NCBI GenBank assembly: GCA_005779525.1
Contig: SXIZ01000241.1
Span: 1 to 6,667 of the forward strand
DNA: 6,667 bases
DNA from: Methylococcaceae bacterium
GTDB taxonomy: Bacteria; Pseudomonadota; Gammaproteobacteria; Methylococcales; Methylomonadaceae
Direction: 5' to 3'
How positions within the stretch are numbered: the stretch's first letter is position 1; every line of letters begins with the position of its first letter. The notes beneath the pieces were generated by a model. That model did not search any database. It had not been told where the DNA came from and was given only the letters and a program-made list of their open reading frames with translations. The translations under genes and the position numbers were made by a program. Shown here in pieces: positions 1 to 6,385 of this stretch.

Positions 1-152
1 CCATTAAAATTTTCTGGTAAACGGTATAACAGTCGACGTGACTCTGGCGCAGGTAATTCAATAAAGTCTACAGCATAAGTTACTGCGCTACCCATTAAAA
101 GTACGGTAAATAGTATCCAGATTTGGAGTAATCTGCTCCAGGGTAAACTCAT
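1..152 (-). CDS. N-terminal part of an exported protein of unknown function (runs off the left edge)
   Basis: The first 50 codons of a minus-strand gene are present; the rest lies outside the window. The start is supported by an AGGA ribosome binding site six bases upstream of the ATG. The translation begins MSLPWSRLLQIWILFTVLLM and has a short basic start (Arg7), a hydrophobic core over residues 8-24 and a small-residue stretch ending in TYA at residue 27, which fits a Sec signal peptide cut near residue 27. The visible mature part starts VDFIELPAPESRRLLYRLPE and contains no motif I recognise. The product is therefore probably periplasmic, secreted or anchored by an uncleaved N-terminal helix. 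It lies 130 bp downstream of the lipoprotein gene on the same strand, with an inverted repeat between them, so co-transcription is uncertain. Family unknown. Confidence 0.7.
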   Translation of the reverse strand, partial: MSLPWSRLLQIWILFTVLLMGSAVTYAVDFIELPAPESRRLLYRLPENFN

Positions 153-187
153 AATTTCCTCTCAAATTTATGCATAATCAAAACACA

Positions 188-207
188 TCAGTAGGTTACT
201 CTACTGA
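188..207 (-). terminator. Inverted repeat, possible weak terminator after the lipoprotein gene
   Basis: TCAGTAG (188-194) and CTACTGA (201-207) form a perfect 7-bp stem with a 6-base loop. Read on the minus strand it is followed by TGTGTTTTGATT, a broken T-rich run. It lies between the end of the lipoprotein gene at 283 and the start of the next gene at 152. The stem has little G+C and the T tract is not clean, so it could equally be an operator for the downstream gene. Confidence 0.35.
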
Positions 208-282
208 ATTCAGCGTCTAGCAAACTTACATATTAATACGCAATACCAGCATACTAAGCTGACCTAAGTATTCAGTCCCCCA

Positions 283-744
283 CTAACGACGTAACAAATT
301 ATTGATATCAATTTTACCTTCATAGGTAAAAGGTATCGCCATCGCTTTGGATAACACCCCAATTTCACCTGACAACTTATAATCCATCGCTGCAGGAATT
401 TTATGCTGTAGTTGCTGTAACAGTGCATTGAGTCGCGAGTTGACTTGGATATCAAACAAACCCTCACCATTCGCAGGCACAGTAACTTTATTATTACTGA
501 CCCCATCTGCGAATTGCGTATGATTGAGTTCAAGATGATACTGCATGCCATCAATTGGTAAAGCAATCGCATTGGGATTTTTGACTTTAATGCGCAGCTC
601 AAACACCTGCTCGATTAAACTAAAACGTAGCGGCTTGATCGATACCAATGAGACCTCCGGTGTTTTAAAATCTGGCATTAACATCGCGCAGCTACTCAGT
701 GATGAAAATAATAATAACGCTAAATAGATAAAAAATTTCATCAT
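283..744 (-). CDS. LEA type 2 (LEA14/WHy-domain) lipoprotein
   Basis: A 153-residue product that looks like a small lipoprotein of the late-embryogenesis-abundant type 2 (water stress and hypersensitive response, WHy) family. Residues 1-18 form a signal peptide ending in the lipobox LSSC with Cys19 as the lipidated residue; Ala follows it, not the Asp that retains lipoproteins in the inner membrane, so outer-membrane sorting is likely. Residues 28-150 make one beta-rich domain with the typical features: an opening like PEVSLVSIKPLRFSLIEQVF, the hallmark VKNPNAIALPIDGMQYHLELN-like segment at 54-74, and an ending IPFTYEGKIDI. Bacterial members have no fixed role; plant LEA14 proteins are stress related. 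The first ATG (744) is followed directly by a second (741); neither has a clear Shine-Dalgarno sequence. It stands alone between two spacers that hold hairpins, so it is probably a single-gene unit. Confidence 0.85.
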   Translation of the reverse strand: MMKFFIYLALLLFSSLSSCAMLMPDFKTPEVSLVSIKPLRFSLIEQVFELRIKVKNPNAIALPIDGMQYHLELNHTQFADGVSNNKVTVPANGEGLFDIQVNSRLNALLQQLQHKIPAAMDYKLSGEIGVLSKAMAIPFTYEGKIDINNLLRR

Positions 745-778
745 AGTTAATGGGTGACTGATTAAAAAATTATTATTG

Positions 779-805
779 CAGCCGCAAGCAAAAGCTATGC
801 GGCTG
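779..805 (-). terminator. Stem-loop between creD and the lipoprotein gene, probable terminator
   Basis: CAGCCGCA (779-786) pairs perfectly with TGCGGCTG (798-805), and AGC/GCT inside the loop can add three pairs around an AAAA tip with one bulged base. Read on the minus strand the stem is followed by CAATAATAATTTTTT, so the U-rich run begins a few bases late; on the plus strand it is followed by ATTTT. It lies about 230 bp beyond the creD stop and just upstream of the lipoprotein gene, which suggests it ends the cre transcript. The displaced T run leaves the call open. Confidence 0.45.
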
Positions 806-926
806 ATTTTGCCTGATTGCGATTAACGACCCACAAAACATTAAAATATCATAAAGCTTTACGCAGTAGCCCAAATTTCGAGTACTAACGACCAATATCT
901 CTTATGTACTCAGCGTTCATAACAAG

Positions 927-961
927 GTCAGGCCGTTCACCCAATCGGGCAGCGACCTGAC
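927..961. repeat. Inverted repeat in the spacer downstream of creD
   Basis: GTCAGG (927-932) and CCTGAC (956-961) are complementary, and CCC-AATC-GGG (940-949) forms a small inner hairpin. No T run follows on either strand, so it is not a typical rho-independent terminator. It could be a structured 3' end of the creD mRNA or chance. Apart from this and the 779-805 hairpin, I see nothing coding in 745-1033; the longest stretches with a start are about ten codons without a ribosome binding site. Confidence 0.3.
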
Positions 962-1033
962 ACTTGTGGACTTTAGTCAGAAGCGTAACAACGAATACAT
1001 ATACTTCAAGCAACTGAACGCACGATGACTGGA

Positions 1034-2389
1034 CTATTGTGCAGGTCCATCTACCGCTAACTCGCCCGTTTTAGACTCTAATGCATACCAATCTATATGC
1101 CGCGTAACGCCCATCAACAGCGCTAACATCAAGAACAATACGCCACTTCCCATTAATAACGCGGTCTCTTCCGAGTTTAGAATGATATATAACAGCCCAT
1201 AGAGTAACCCTAGCATTGCCGCAAATAAAACGCCCGCTTTAGTATTCTTCAATACAGCAATTAGATAATAAGCCAACAGCCCAGTACAAGCGCTCGCGGC
1301 ACTTAAATAGGCGTACGCAAACGCAAGGTGTTCGGATAATGAAATCAACAGCAGATAGAACATGGCCAGCGCTAGGCCAACCAGCAGATATTGCACCGGG
1401 TGAATCGCTTGTTTTTTGGTGATTTCATAGACCAAAAACGCGATAAAGGTCAGACTGATAAATAAAATACCATATTTGGTTGAACGCTCGCTTAAATGAT
1501 AAATATTGAGCGCTTCCAGCAACGAAACTCCGAAATTATGTGCAGACAAGGCCCGACATTGCCCAATGGCACATGATTGCAGCGGTACCTCTAAATTACC
1601 TGAAAAGGATGATAACTGCCAATTAGCATTAAAGCCCTCGGCATTGATGGTTGAATTAGCGGGCAAATACATGCCATTAAAACTTGGATGCTGCCAATTA
1701 GAGGTTAACGCCACCGTGGTATTTGCAGCGATAGGCGTAAAACTCAAGTTTTCACTACCACGTAAGTCTAAATCAAATTTAAAATCATAGCTTGCAGCCT
1801 CGCTTAACTCCAATGCGGCTTGAATGTTTTGCGGGATGTCACCGCCTAAATTATTCGCCTTAAAAGCGTATTTTTGTTCCTGCCAAAATAACTGCGGATG
1901 GCTAACAATCCCCCGAATATCATTAATCATCACCGCTAAATAAGGCCCTCCCCAACGTTCAGCATTTGTGACCGACTTTTTACGTTCCTCAATGACACTC
2001 CGCTCAAACTCACCGCTGAATTTGAGTTTGGAGGTGTACACCGGAAGTTTATAAATCCCCCGACTACGCAGTTCGGCCTGTACGTCACCTCCGATTTCTA
2101 AAGTATTGGGCAATACAAACAACTCGCGTTGTTGCAGTTCGGTCTTTAAGGATTTTTTCTGATTTAGCTCATCCCAGATTTCAGTTTCGACTTTCACGAG
2201 ATAAGGTAAAACCAAAAAAGGCCCGGTGATTTGCTGGCTGCGGGTCCAACTGTTGGCAATGTTGTTGCGTGCTTCGTTTTGGTAACGGCTGCGTTCACTG
2301 ATAATACCAGTCGTCATAGAGATGGCGACGAGTAACAAAATAATAATGCCGCCGAGTGTAATGAGTTTTTTGAAAAGTAAATTGACCAT
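1034..2389 (-). CDS. creD: CreD-like inner-membrane protein
   Basis: A 451-residue protein, the same size as E. coli CreD (450). After a short basic start, residues 9-30 form a transmembrane helix, followed by the family signature of Ser/Arg-rich sequence (SERSRYQNEA) and an ITGPFLVLPY segment at 54-63. Residues 31-305 make the large periplasmic domain; five further helices follow at about 306-322, 332-352, 356-378, 384-404 and 409-427, including the conserved HPVQYLLVGLA and SLSEH segments. CreD is the strongly induced target of CreBC in E. coli, Aeromonas and Pseudomonas and affects envelope integrity and beta-lactam response; its biochemical activity is unknown. The reading frame is open for 55 more codons upstream (to 2554), but those overlap the creC 3' end and are not CreD-like, while the ATG at 2389 has GGAG seven bases upstream and matches the family start. 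It follows creC by 55 bp. Two periplasmic cysteines (273, 278) could form a disulfide. Confidence 0.95.
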   Translation of the reverse strand: MVNLLFKKLITLGGIIILLLVAISMTTGIISERSRYQNEARNNIANSWTRSQQITGPFLVLPYLVKVETEIWDELNQKKSLKTELQQRELFVLPNTLEIGGDVQAELRSRGIYKLPVYTSKLKFSGEFERSVIEERKKSVTNAERWGGPYLAVMINDIRGIVSHPQLFWQEQKYAFKANNLGGDIPQNIQAALELSEAASYDFKFDLDLRGSENLSFTPIAANTTVALTSNWQHPSFNGMYLPANSTINAEGFNANWQLSSFSGNLEVPLQSCAIGQCRALSAHNFGVSLLEALNIYHLSERSTKYGILFISLTFIAFLVYEITKKQAIHPVQYLLVGLALAMFYLLLISLSEHLAFAYAYLSAASACTGLLAYYLIAVLKNTKAGVLFAAMLGLLYGLLYIILNSEETALLMGSGVLFLMLALLMGVTRHIDWYALESKTGELAVDGPAQ

Positions 2390-2396
2390 AGTCGCG

Positions 2397-2400
2397 CTCC
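2397..2400 (-). promoter_or_regulatory. Ribosome binding site of creD, decides the start
   Basis: On the minus strand GGAG is followed by seven bases (CGCGACT) and then ATG at 2389. The much earlier alternative start at 2554 lies inside creC and would give a non-family N-terminal tail of 55 residues, so this site supports the shorter reading. Confidence 0.75.
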
Positions 2401-2444
2401 GTTGTTGATTGACGCGACTACTGTAGTGCACCCAGATGGGGAAA

Positions 2445-3890
2445 TTAGGTGGATTGTGTGGGGATTGTGTGAAGTGTAAAAATGACTTCGACACCCAGCT
2501 GATCAGCGCGATTATGCAGCTCAAGACTGCCGTGATGTAATCTTGCGACTTCATTGACCAAGCATAATCCTAGCCCAGAACTTTTCTGTACCGAGCCTGG
2601 ACGCGGCAGAGAATAAAAGCGTTCCAGCAAACGGTTTTGCGCATACGCCGGAATTAAAGCCCCGGTGTTGTTTAAAGTGATGGTTACACCCTGTGATACT
2701 TGAGTTATTTTAATGTCTATGACGCTATGCGTCTCTGCAAAGTCAATGGCATTATCCAGCAAATTATTCAAGGCTTGCTGCACTAAAAAGCGCTCACCAG
2801 CAACCTGCATGTCCTCGGGCACCGACAAATTAACGCTCAGCGCTTTTTGTTGCAGATGAATACTTTGAGTTTGCAGCACATCAGCAAGCAGCGCGGCTAA
2901 GTTAATGCGCTCAAGTTGAGCCAGGGTATCGCGATTTTCCAGATCAGCCAAAGCCAACATGCGTTGTACGATTTGCTGTAAGCGCTGCGCTTCCGCCTCG
3001 ATATTCCCTATAAAGCGGGCACGTTGCGCTTCTGGCATGTGCTCATCGAGTAATTCAGCGGCCCCGATAATTGCTGCCAAGGGCGCTTTTAATTGATGTG
3101 TCAGTGTCTGCACATAACGTTCAACATATTGTTTGCCTTCTAATTCAGTTTTCATCGTCGTCATTGCCCGCGCGAGTTGCTCAAGTTCTACTCCATAGAT
3201 TTTGGGCATGCTAGCGGGTTGCCCCAGACTGACTTGTTCAGCATAGTGTGCAAGCAAGCGTATCGAACGTGATAACCAAAGAGATAACCCCAATCCAGCC
3301 AGCAAGGCGATGCACAATAATCCCAAACCTTTACGCGTGAGTTCTTGCTGCGCGAGTTGGAAAAATGGCTGCACGCTGAGATTAGACTTATTAATGGTTA
3401 ACACCCCAATCAGCTGTTGCTGATGATAAATGGGGGCAGCAACATGCATCACTGAGCTGAGTTCATCGTCTGGATTAGCTAAGGTCGAACGTGCACCGTA
3501 GTGCCCCTGCAAGGTCAAATAAATGTCGTTCCAGCGTGAAAAATCGGCGCCCACATGTAGTCCCGTGGAATCGTAAACCACCTTACCGTGCAGGTCGGTG
3601 ATATACACCTGTAAGCTTGGATTATTTTTGCGTAATTTACCAATGGTCGCGTCGAAATGCCGTTGTTTATAAAGGGCCATGGCCGCTGCAAACTCACCCG
3701 TATCCACGACCTGCTGGTAAGTTTCCACTGCAACAATTTCTGCAAGCAGATTCGCCGTATCCACCAAAGTATCTTCGGTCGATTGCCTAAACCCTGGCTT
3801 AAGCGAGTCCATAAACACCATAAAAAACAGTAAAGCGCCACAGCCTATGATCAGAAACAGACCCGCAAAGATTTTAAAACTAAAGCGCAT
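2445..3890 (-). CDS. creC: CreC sensor histidine kinase
   Basis: A 481-residue membrane sensor kinase (E. coli CreC has 474) that should phosphorylate CreB. Order of parts: transmembrane helix about 7-29, the CreC signature MDSLKPGFRQSTEDTLVDTA (27-46), a periplasmic sensor domain to about 186 containing SRWNDIYLTLQGHYGARSTL (118-137), a second helix about 187-206, a HAMP-type linker to about 255, the dimerisation/phosphoacceptor domain with THQLKAPLAA and His265, and the ATPase domain with N box NNLLDNAIDF (375-384), F box ERFYSLPR (423-430) and G2 box KSSGLGLCLV (436-445). Two unusual points: Gln266 replaces the usual Glu/Asp after the His, and the G1 box reads NTGALIP (408-414) where E. 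coli CreC has DTGSGIP. Start supported by AGGG six bases upstream of the ATG. It follows creB by 14 bp, so the two are co-transcribed. The 3' end carries the candidate CreB site for creD. Confidence 0.95.
   Translation of the reverse strand: MRFSFKIFAGLFLIIGCGALLFFMVFMDSLKPGFRQSTEDTLVDTANLLAEIVAVETYQQVVDTGEFAAAMALYKQRHFDATIGKLRKNNPSLQVYITDLHGKVVYDSTGLHVGADFSRWNDIYLTLQGHYGARSTLANPDDELSSVMHVAAPIYHQQQLIGVLTINKSNLSVQPFFQLAQQELTRKGLGLLCIALLAGLGLSLWLSRSIRLLAHYAEQVSLGQPASMPKIYGVELEQLARAMTTMKTELEGKQYVERYVQTLTHQLKAPLAAIIGAAELLDEHMPEAQRARFIGNIEAEAQRLQQIVQRMLALADLENRDTLAQLERINLAALLADVLQTQSIHLQQKALSVNLSVPEDMQVAGERFLVQQALNNLLDNAIDFAETHSVIDIKITQVSQGVTITLNNTGALIPAYAQNRLLERFYSLPRPGSVQKSSGLGLCLVNEVARLHHGSLELHNRADQLGVEVIFTLHTIPTQST
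2451..2473 (-). promoter_or_regulatory. Candidate CreB binding site (cre tag-like 11-bp tandem repeat) upstream of creD
   Basis: On the minus strand the sequence TTCACACAATC is followed directly by CCCACACAATC, two copies with an 11-bp period that agree at 9 of 11 positions; the 10-mer CACACAATCC occurs twice (plus strand 2462-2471 and 2451-2460). The known cre/blr tag is TTCAC-N6-TTCAC, also an 11-bp period; here the first half is exact and the second half is CCCAC (3 of 5). The site lies inside the last codons of creC, about 70 bases before the creD start. A weak -10 candidate TACAGT (2420-2425) with no good -35 follows, as expected for an activator-dependent promoter. That CreB binds here is inference. 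Confidence 0.45.
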
Positions 3891-3904
3891 AATTGGCCCT
3901 AAAG

Positions 3905-4612
3905 TTAAGCTAAGACTTGTCTACAAGTCGCTTCAATACTGTAGCCAAAGCCACGGTGGGTTTTGATGGGATCCTGGGAGGCAATCTGGCGCAGCTTAGC
4001 GCGCAAGGTTTTGATATGGGTATCCACTGCGCGATCAAAACTGGCATCGGGATCTATCCACACCAGCTCGATTAGGCGTTCGCGCGAAAATACCTGCTGC
4101 GGTTTCTCTAGCAGCGTTGTTAAAAGCAAATATTCGTAGCGGGTTAAATTCAAAATCTGACCATGGTAAGAAATCCGGGTTTTGGCAGCTTCGAGCACAA
4201 AATCGAACTCCGTCCCCGGCAACTCGCTGGCCTGTTTAGACACGCGTTTAAGTATCACTTTAACTCTAGCGCACAATTCACGCGGGCTGAAAGGTTTGGT
4301 CACATAATCATCGCCGCCAATTTCTAAACCAATAATACGATCAATTTCTTCTGCCCGAGCGGTTAGAAAGATAATCGGTACATCGGAAAATTTGCGTATC
4401 GTTTTGCACAATTCAAAGCCGCTGCAATCGGGCAATCCGACATCAAGAATCACTAACGCAAAATCACGCTGCTGCAACACAGCCAGCGCCTCTTGACCTA
4501 GCATCAACCATGTGACCTTAAACCCCTCCGTTTCCAGCGCATAGACGACGTTGTCAGCAATGGTGCTTTCATCTTCAAGCAACAAAATATATTGTGCATT
4601 TAGAGTTTCCAT
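3905..4612 (-). CDS. creB: CreB response regulator (OmpR family)
   Basis: A 235-residue transcription regulator (E. coli CreB has 229). The receiver domain (about 8-122) has the acidic pair Glu13-Asp14, phosphoacceptor Asp57 in VILDVGLPDCSGFELC, Thr84 and Lys106 in the YVTKPFSPREL motif. The C-terminal OmpR-type winged helix (about 135-230) contains LTRYEYLLLTTLLEKP, the recognition-helix region DRAVDTHIKTLRAKLR and the wing HRGFGYSI, all very close to E. coli CreB. Once phosphorylated by CreC it should bind TTCAC-type tags and activate creD. An in-frame TTG codon (4613-4615) directly precedes the chosen ATG at 4612; neither has a Shine-Dalgarno sequence, and the ATG fits the family length. 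It is the first gene of the creBCD transcript. Unlike E. coli, no creA precedes it. Confidence 0.95.
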   Translation of the reverse strand: METLNAQYILLLEDESTIADNVVYALETEGFKVTWLMLGQEALAVLQQRDFALVILDVGLPDCSGFELCKTIRKFSDVPIIFLTARAEEIDRIIGLEIGGDDYVTKPFSPRELCARVKVILKRVSKQASELPGTEFDFVLEAAKTRISYHGQILNLTRYEYLLLTTLLEKPQQVFSRERLIELVWIDPDASFDRAVDTHIKTLRAKLRQIASQDPIKTHRGFGYSIEATCRQVLA

Positions 4613-4630
4613 CAAGCAGCAAATTTAATG

Positions 4631-4659
4631 ATTATGGTGTTGTAGGTCTTTACGGTCAT
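4631..4659 (-). promoter_or_regulatory. Sigma70-like promoter of creBC(D)
   Basis: On the minus strand, ATGACC (4654-4659; 4 of 6 matches to TTGACA), a spacer of exactly 17 bases, and CATAAT (4631-4636; 5 of 6 matches to TATAAT). Transcription would begin near 4624, only about a dozen bases before the creB ATG, which agrees with the lack of a Shine-Dalgarno sequence there. Predicted by eye only. Confidence 0.5.
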
Positions 4660-4703
4660 GAGCGTAATTATTTTACAATTTCACACAAGACCTAATCCTT
4701 AGG
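4644..4703. repeat. Inverted repeats overlapping and upstream of the creB promoter
   Basis: AGGTCTT (4644-4650, inside the promoter spacer) and AAGACCT (4687-4693) are perfect inverted copies 36 bases apart. The second copy overlaps a compact palindrome CCTAA-TCC-TTAGG (4691-4703). A TTCACACAA on the plus strand (4680-4688) also lies here, sharing nine bases with the TTCACACAA in front of creD but in the opposite orientation relative to its gene. These could be regulator sites; no function is shown. Confidence 0.25.
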
Positions 4704-4900
4704 ATGATGACTCCACACCAGCAGCACATACAGTTGCTCCTAATACAAATGACGGCAGCATAAGAACTAATATTTCCACATATGCCTAATTTGAGCGGCA
4801 GAGTTGAAGTTGTGATTTGAATTGGATTGCTAACGCGGATGATATATTTACTTTTGTCAGCTAAAGCAACCACATTCCATAAGCATGAAGCGTTGTTCGA
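4704..4900. other. Spacer between the 278-residue gene and the creB control region, nothing recognised
   Basis: No supported gene, clear hairpin terminator or repeat was seen here. A 66-codon minus-strand frame beginning at a GTG (4871-4873) crosses the region, but it has no ribosome binding site, reaches into the creB promoter area and has an unlikely cysteine-rich composition. Confidence 0.5.
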
Positions 4901-5737
4901 TCATTCACCATCCTCCATGCGGAAAAATGTTTCTGCTACTTGTTTAAGGCTACGCTCTGCTTTAATTATGGCTTTATATAGCTCATCCATATCATTCGGT
5001 GAATTTACGGCGGCATTTGCTATAGCAATACTGGCTTTAACTAGCGAAAATACCGGACTATTTATGCGATGCTGACCGCCGCCCCCTCTCAATTTACTAG
5101 CAATATTCGTTAAGGCTTCCAATTCTTCGCGCCAATTAGCCGCAACTATTGCTTTGGATTTGGCGGGGCTTTCTTTTTTTGCAAAAGTTGCCTGAGTACC
5201 CAGTGAAACGATAATGGCACCTTTCTGTTTAGCTTTTAAGTAACACTCCTTCAAATCCGACTTTATGCCTGATCCAAAATATACGTTGTACGACTCAAAT
5301 AGCCCGTCGTAAACAATGCAATCTTTAAACGGTAGCAATACTGTTTTTAGCATAAATGGCAAACGATGTTTGGGGATAATATCTTCAATATCCTGGGTTA
5401 GCCCTAGAACGCCATAAACCTTTTTGCCAATAAAAATTGCATGACTTTTGAGATAGCGCTCAATATAGAATTCCTCTTTTACAAAATATTGCCACTGGCT
5501 AACTATATTGAGTTCTTCTGGCGATAGGTTAAAGGGGTTTTCATTTACAAAGGCTAGAATGAGTTCAGGCTGGTCAAATAATGCTTGCCTAACCTTGACC
5601 TTATCCTCTTGGGAACATTCTTTATATTCGTCTACTGAATCGATGTTGGCAATAATATCCATGCGTTGATTTACAAAAAACTGGAGCATCCACAATAAAT
5701 CAAAGAACAACGTGGCGTCTGTGGTACTTAGCTTCAT
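4901..5737 (-). CDS. Uncharacterised protein linked to higBA
   Basis: A 278-residue soluble protein with no signal peptide or membrane helix. The start is well supported: AGGAG six bases before the ATG. I cannot assign a function. The N-terminal two thirds start with a helical FFDLLWMLQFFVNQR segment (11-25), and the most striking segment is LLPFKDCIVYDGLFESYNVYF leading into GSGIKSDLKECYLKAK (134-170): a YDGL-x3-YN-x2-FG-x-GIK pattern that I associate with widespread, uncharacterised bacterial proteins. From about residue 195 a separate helical module follows, with SKLRGGGGQHRINSPVFSLV (214-233) and a charged helix DELYKAIIKAERSLKQVAE (251-269). The gene lies 58 bp downstream of higA on the same strand, so it may be read through from the higBA promoter; no convincing own promoter is visible. 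It looks more A+T-rich than the cre genes, which with the toxin-antitoxin linkage fits acquired DNA. Family recall is from memory and needs a profile search. Confidence 0.8.
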   Translation of the reverse strand: MKLSTTDATLFFDLLWMLQFFVNQRMDIIANIDSVDEYKECSQEDKVKVRQALFDQPELILAFVNENPFNLSPEELNIVSQWQYFVKEEFYIERYLKSHAIFIGKKVYGVLGLTQDIEDIIPKHRLPFMLKTVLLPFKDCIVYDGLFESYNVYFGSGIKSDLKECYLKAKQKGAIIVSLGTQATFAKKESPAKSKAIVAANWREELEALTNIASKLRGGGGQHRINSPVFSLVKASIAIANAAVNSPNDMDELYKAIIKAERSLKQVAETFFRMEDGE

Positions 5738-5795
5738 TAAGGGCTCCTAATGAATTTATTGATAATTAGTAGATAGGTAAATCATTATGCGTCAA

Positions 5796-6089
5796 TCAAA
5801 CTGCATTTAATACTTGGGCTTGTTTTATGACAGGTGGATTTTGTCTTGCTTGCCATAGATCATATTCCGCTTGCATCCGTACCCAAGTATCTGCAGTAGG
5901 ATTTTGCATCCAAGCTTCAAGTCGAAGTGCCATTTCAGGACTAATACCCGCTTTGCCATTTATAACACGAGATAACGCAACTCTAGAGACACCGAGCTGT
6001 GCTGCAGCTTCTGTAACGCCTATATTTAGTTCAGGTAAGACATCTTCTTTTAAGATACTACCTGGATGGGGTGGATTAAACATTGCCAT
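5796..6089 (-). CDS. higA: HigA-type antitoxin, XRE/HTH family
   Basis: A 97-residue antitoxin of the HigA subfamily. It opens with the characteristic FNPPHPGSILKEDVLPELN (4-22), continues with a helix-turn-helix (about 24-48: VTEAAAQLGVSRVALSRVIN) and the typical HigA continuation GKAGISPEMALRLE, and ends with a WVRMQAEYDLWQARQ helix (69-83). Antitoxins of this type wrap and inhibit the HigB ribonuclease and repress their own promoter through the helix-turn-helix. The ATG at 6089 lies 12 bp after the higB stop; GAG eight bases upstream is a weak ribosome binding site, and a second ATG lies two codons downstream (6083). The toxin-first order is the mark of higBA systems, unlike most type II systems. 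Confidence 0.95.
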   Translation of the reverse strand: MAMFNPPHPGSILKEDVLPELNIGVTEAAAQLGVSRVALSRVINGKAGISPEMALRLEAWMQNPTADTWVRMQAEYDLWQARQNPPVIKQAQVLNAV

Positions 6090-6101
6090 GATAAAATCTC
6101 A

Positions 6102-6380
6102 TTAGTGATAGTCCTGATAATCAACCAGAATTGCATCTTCTCCCTCAAAAGCAAAGGTTAGTCTCCAGTTACCATTAACTTTTACTGCCCAATGATCAAC
6201 TAGTTCAACTTTTAATGCATGCAGTTTCCAACCAATCACATCCATTTCTTGTGGACTCTTGGCAGAATTGAGTAAGAATAATTGTCTAGCGAGTTTTGAT
6301 TCATGCTCTGCTGATATGCCTGCTTTAGAGCCTGTTTCAAAGAACTGCTGAATACCTTTGTGGCGAAAACTTTTAATCAT
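6102..6380 (-). CDS. higB: HigB-type toxin, ribosome-dependent mRNA endonuclease (RelE superfamily)
   Basis: A 92-residue toxin, full length for the family. It starts with the classic MIKSFRHKGIQQFFETGSKAG-like segment, has the WKLHALK motif (51-57) and HWAVKVNGNWRLTFAFEG (63-80), and ends with VDYQDYH. His54, Asp90, Tyr91 and His92, the catalytic residues described for Proteus HigB, are all present at the same numbers, along with Arg73, so the toxin is probably active. HigB cuts mRNA in the ribosomal A site, stopping growth when HigA is lost. No Shine-Dalgarno sequence precedes the ATG; instead a -10 box ends five bases upstream, so the mRNA may begin at the start codon itself. It forms an operon with higA (12-bp gap). 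Confidence 0.95.
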   Translation of the reverse strand: MIKSFRHKGIQQFFETGSKAGISAEHESKLARQLFLLNSAKSPQEMDVIGWKLHALKVELVDHWAVKVNGNWRLTFAFEGEDAILVDYQDYH

Positions 6381-6385
6381 AAGTC

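Noticed and set aside
824..893. TAACGACC occurring twice (824-831 and 886-893), with TAACGAC also at 284-290
   Set aside because: Very short and irregularly spaced; one copy is simply the complement of the last codons of the lipoprotein gene.
885..920. A tiny minus-strand frame of 11 codons downstream of creD
   Set aside because: No ribosome binding site and nothing to distinguish it from chance.
2390..2554. A 55-codon N-terminal extension of creD
   Set aside because: It overlaps the creC 3' end in another frame, is not CreD-like, and the internal ATG at 2389 has a good ribosome binding site and the family length.
4673..4873. A 66-codon minus-strand frame in the spacer before creB
   Set aside because: GTG start without a ribosome binding site, cysteine-rich unlikely composition, and overlap with the creB upstream region.
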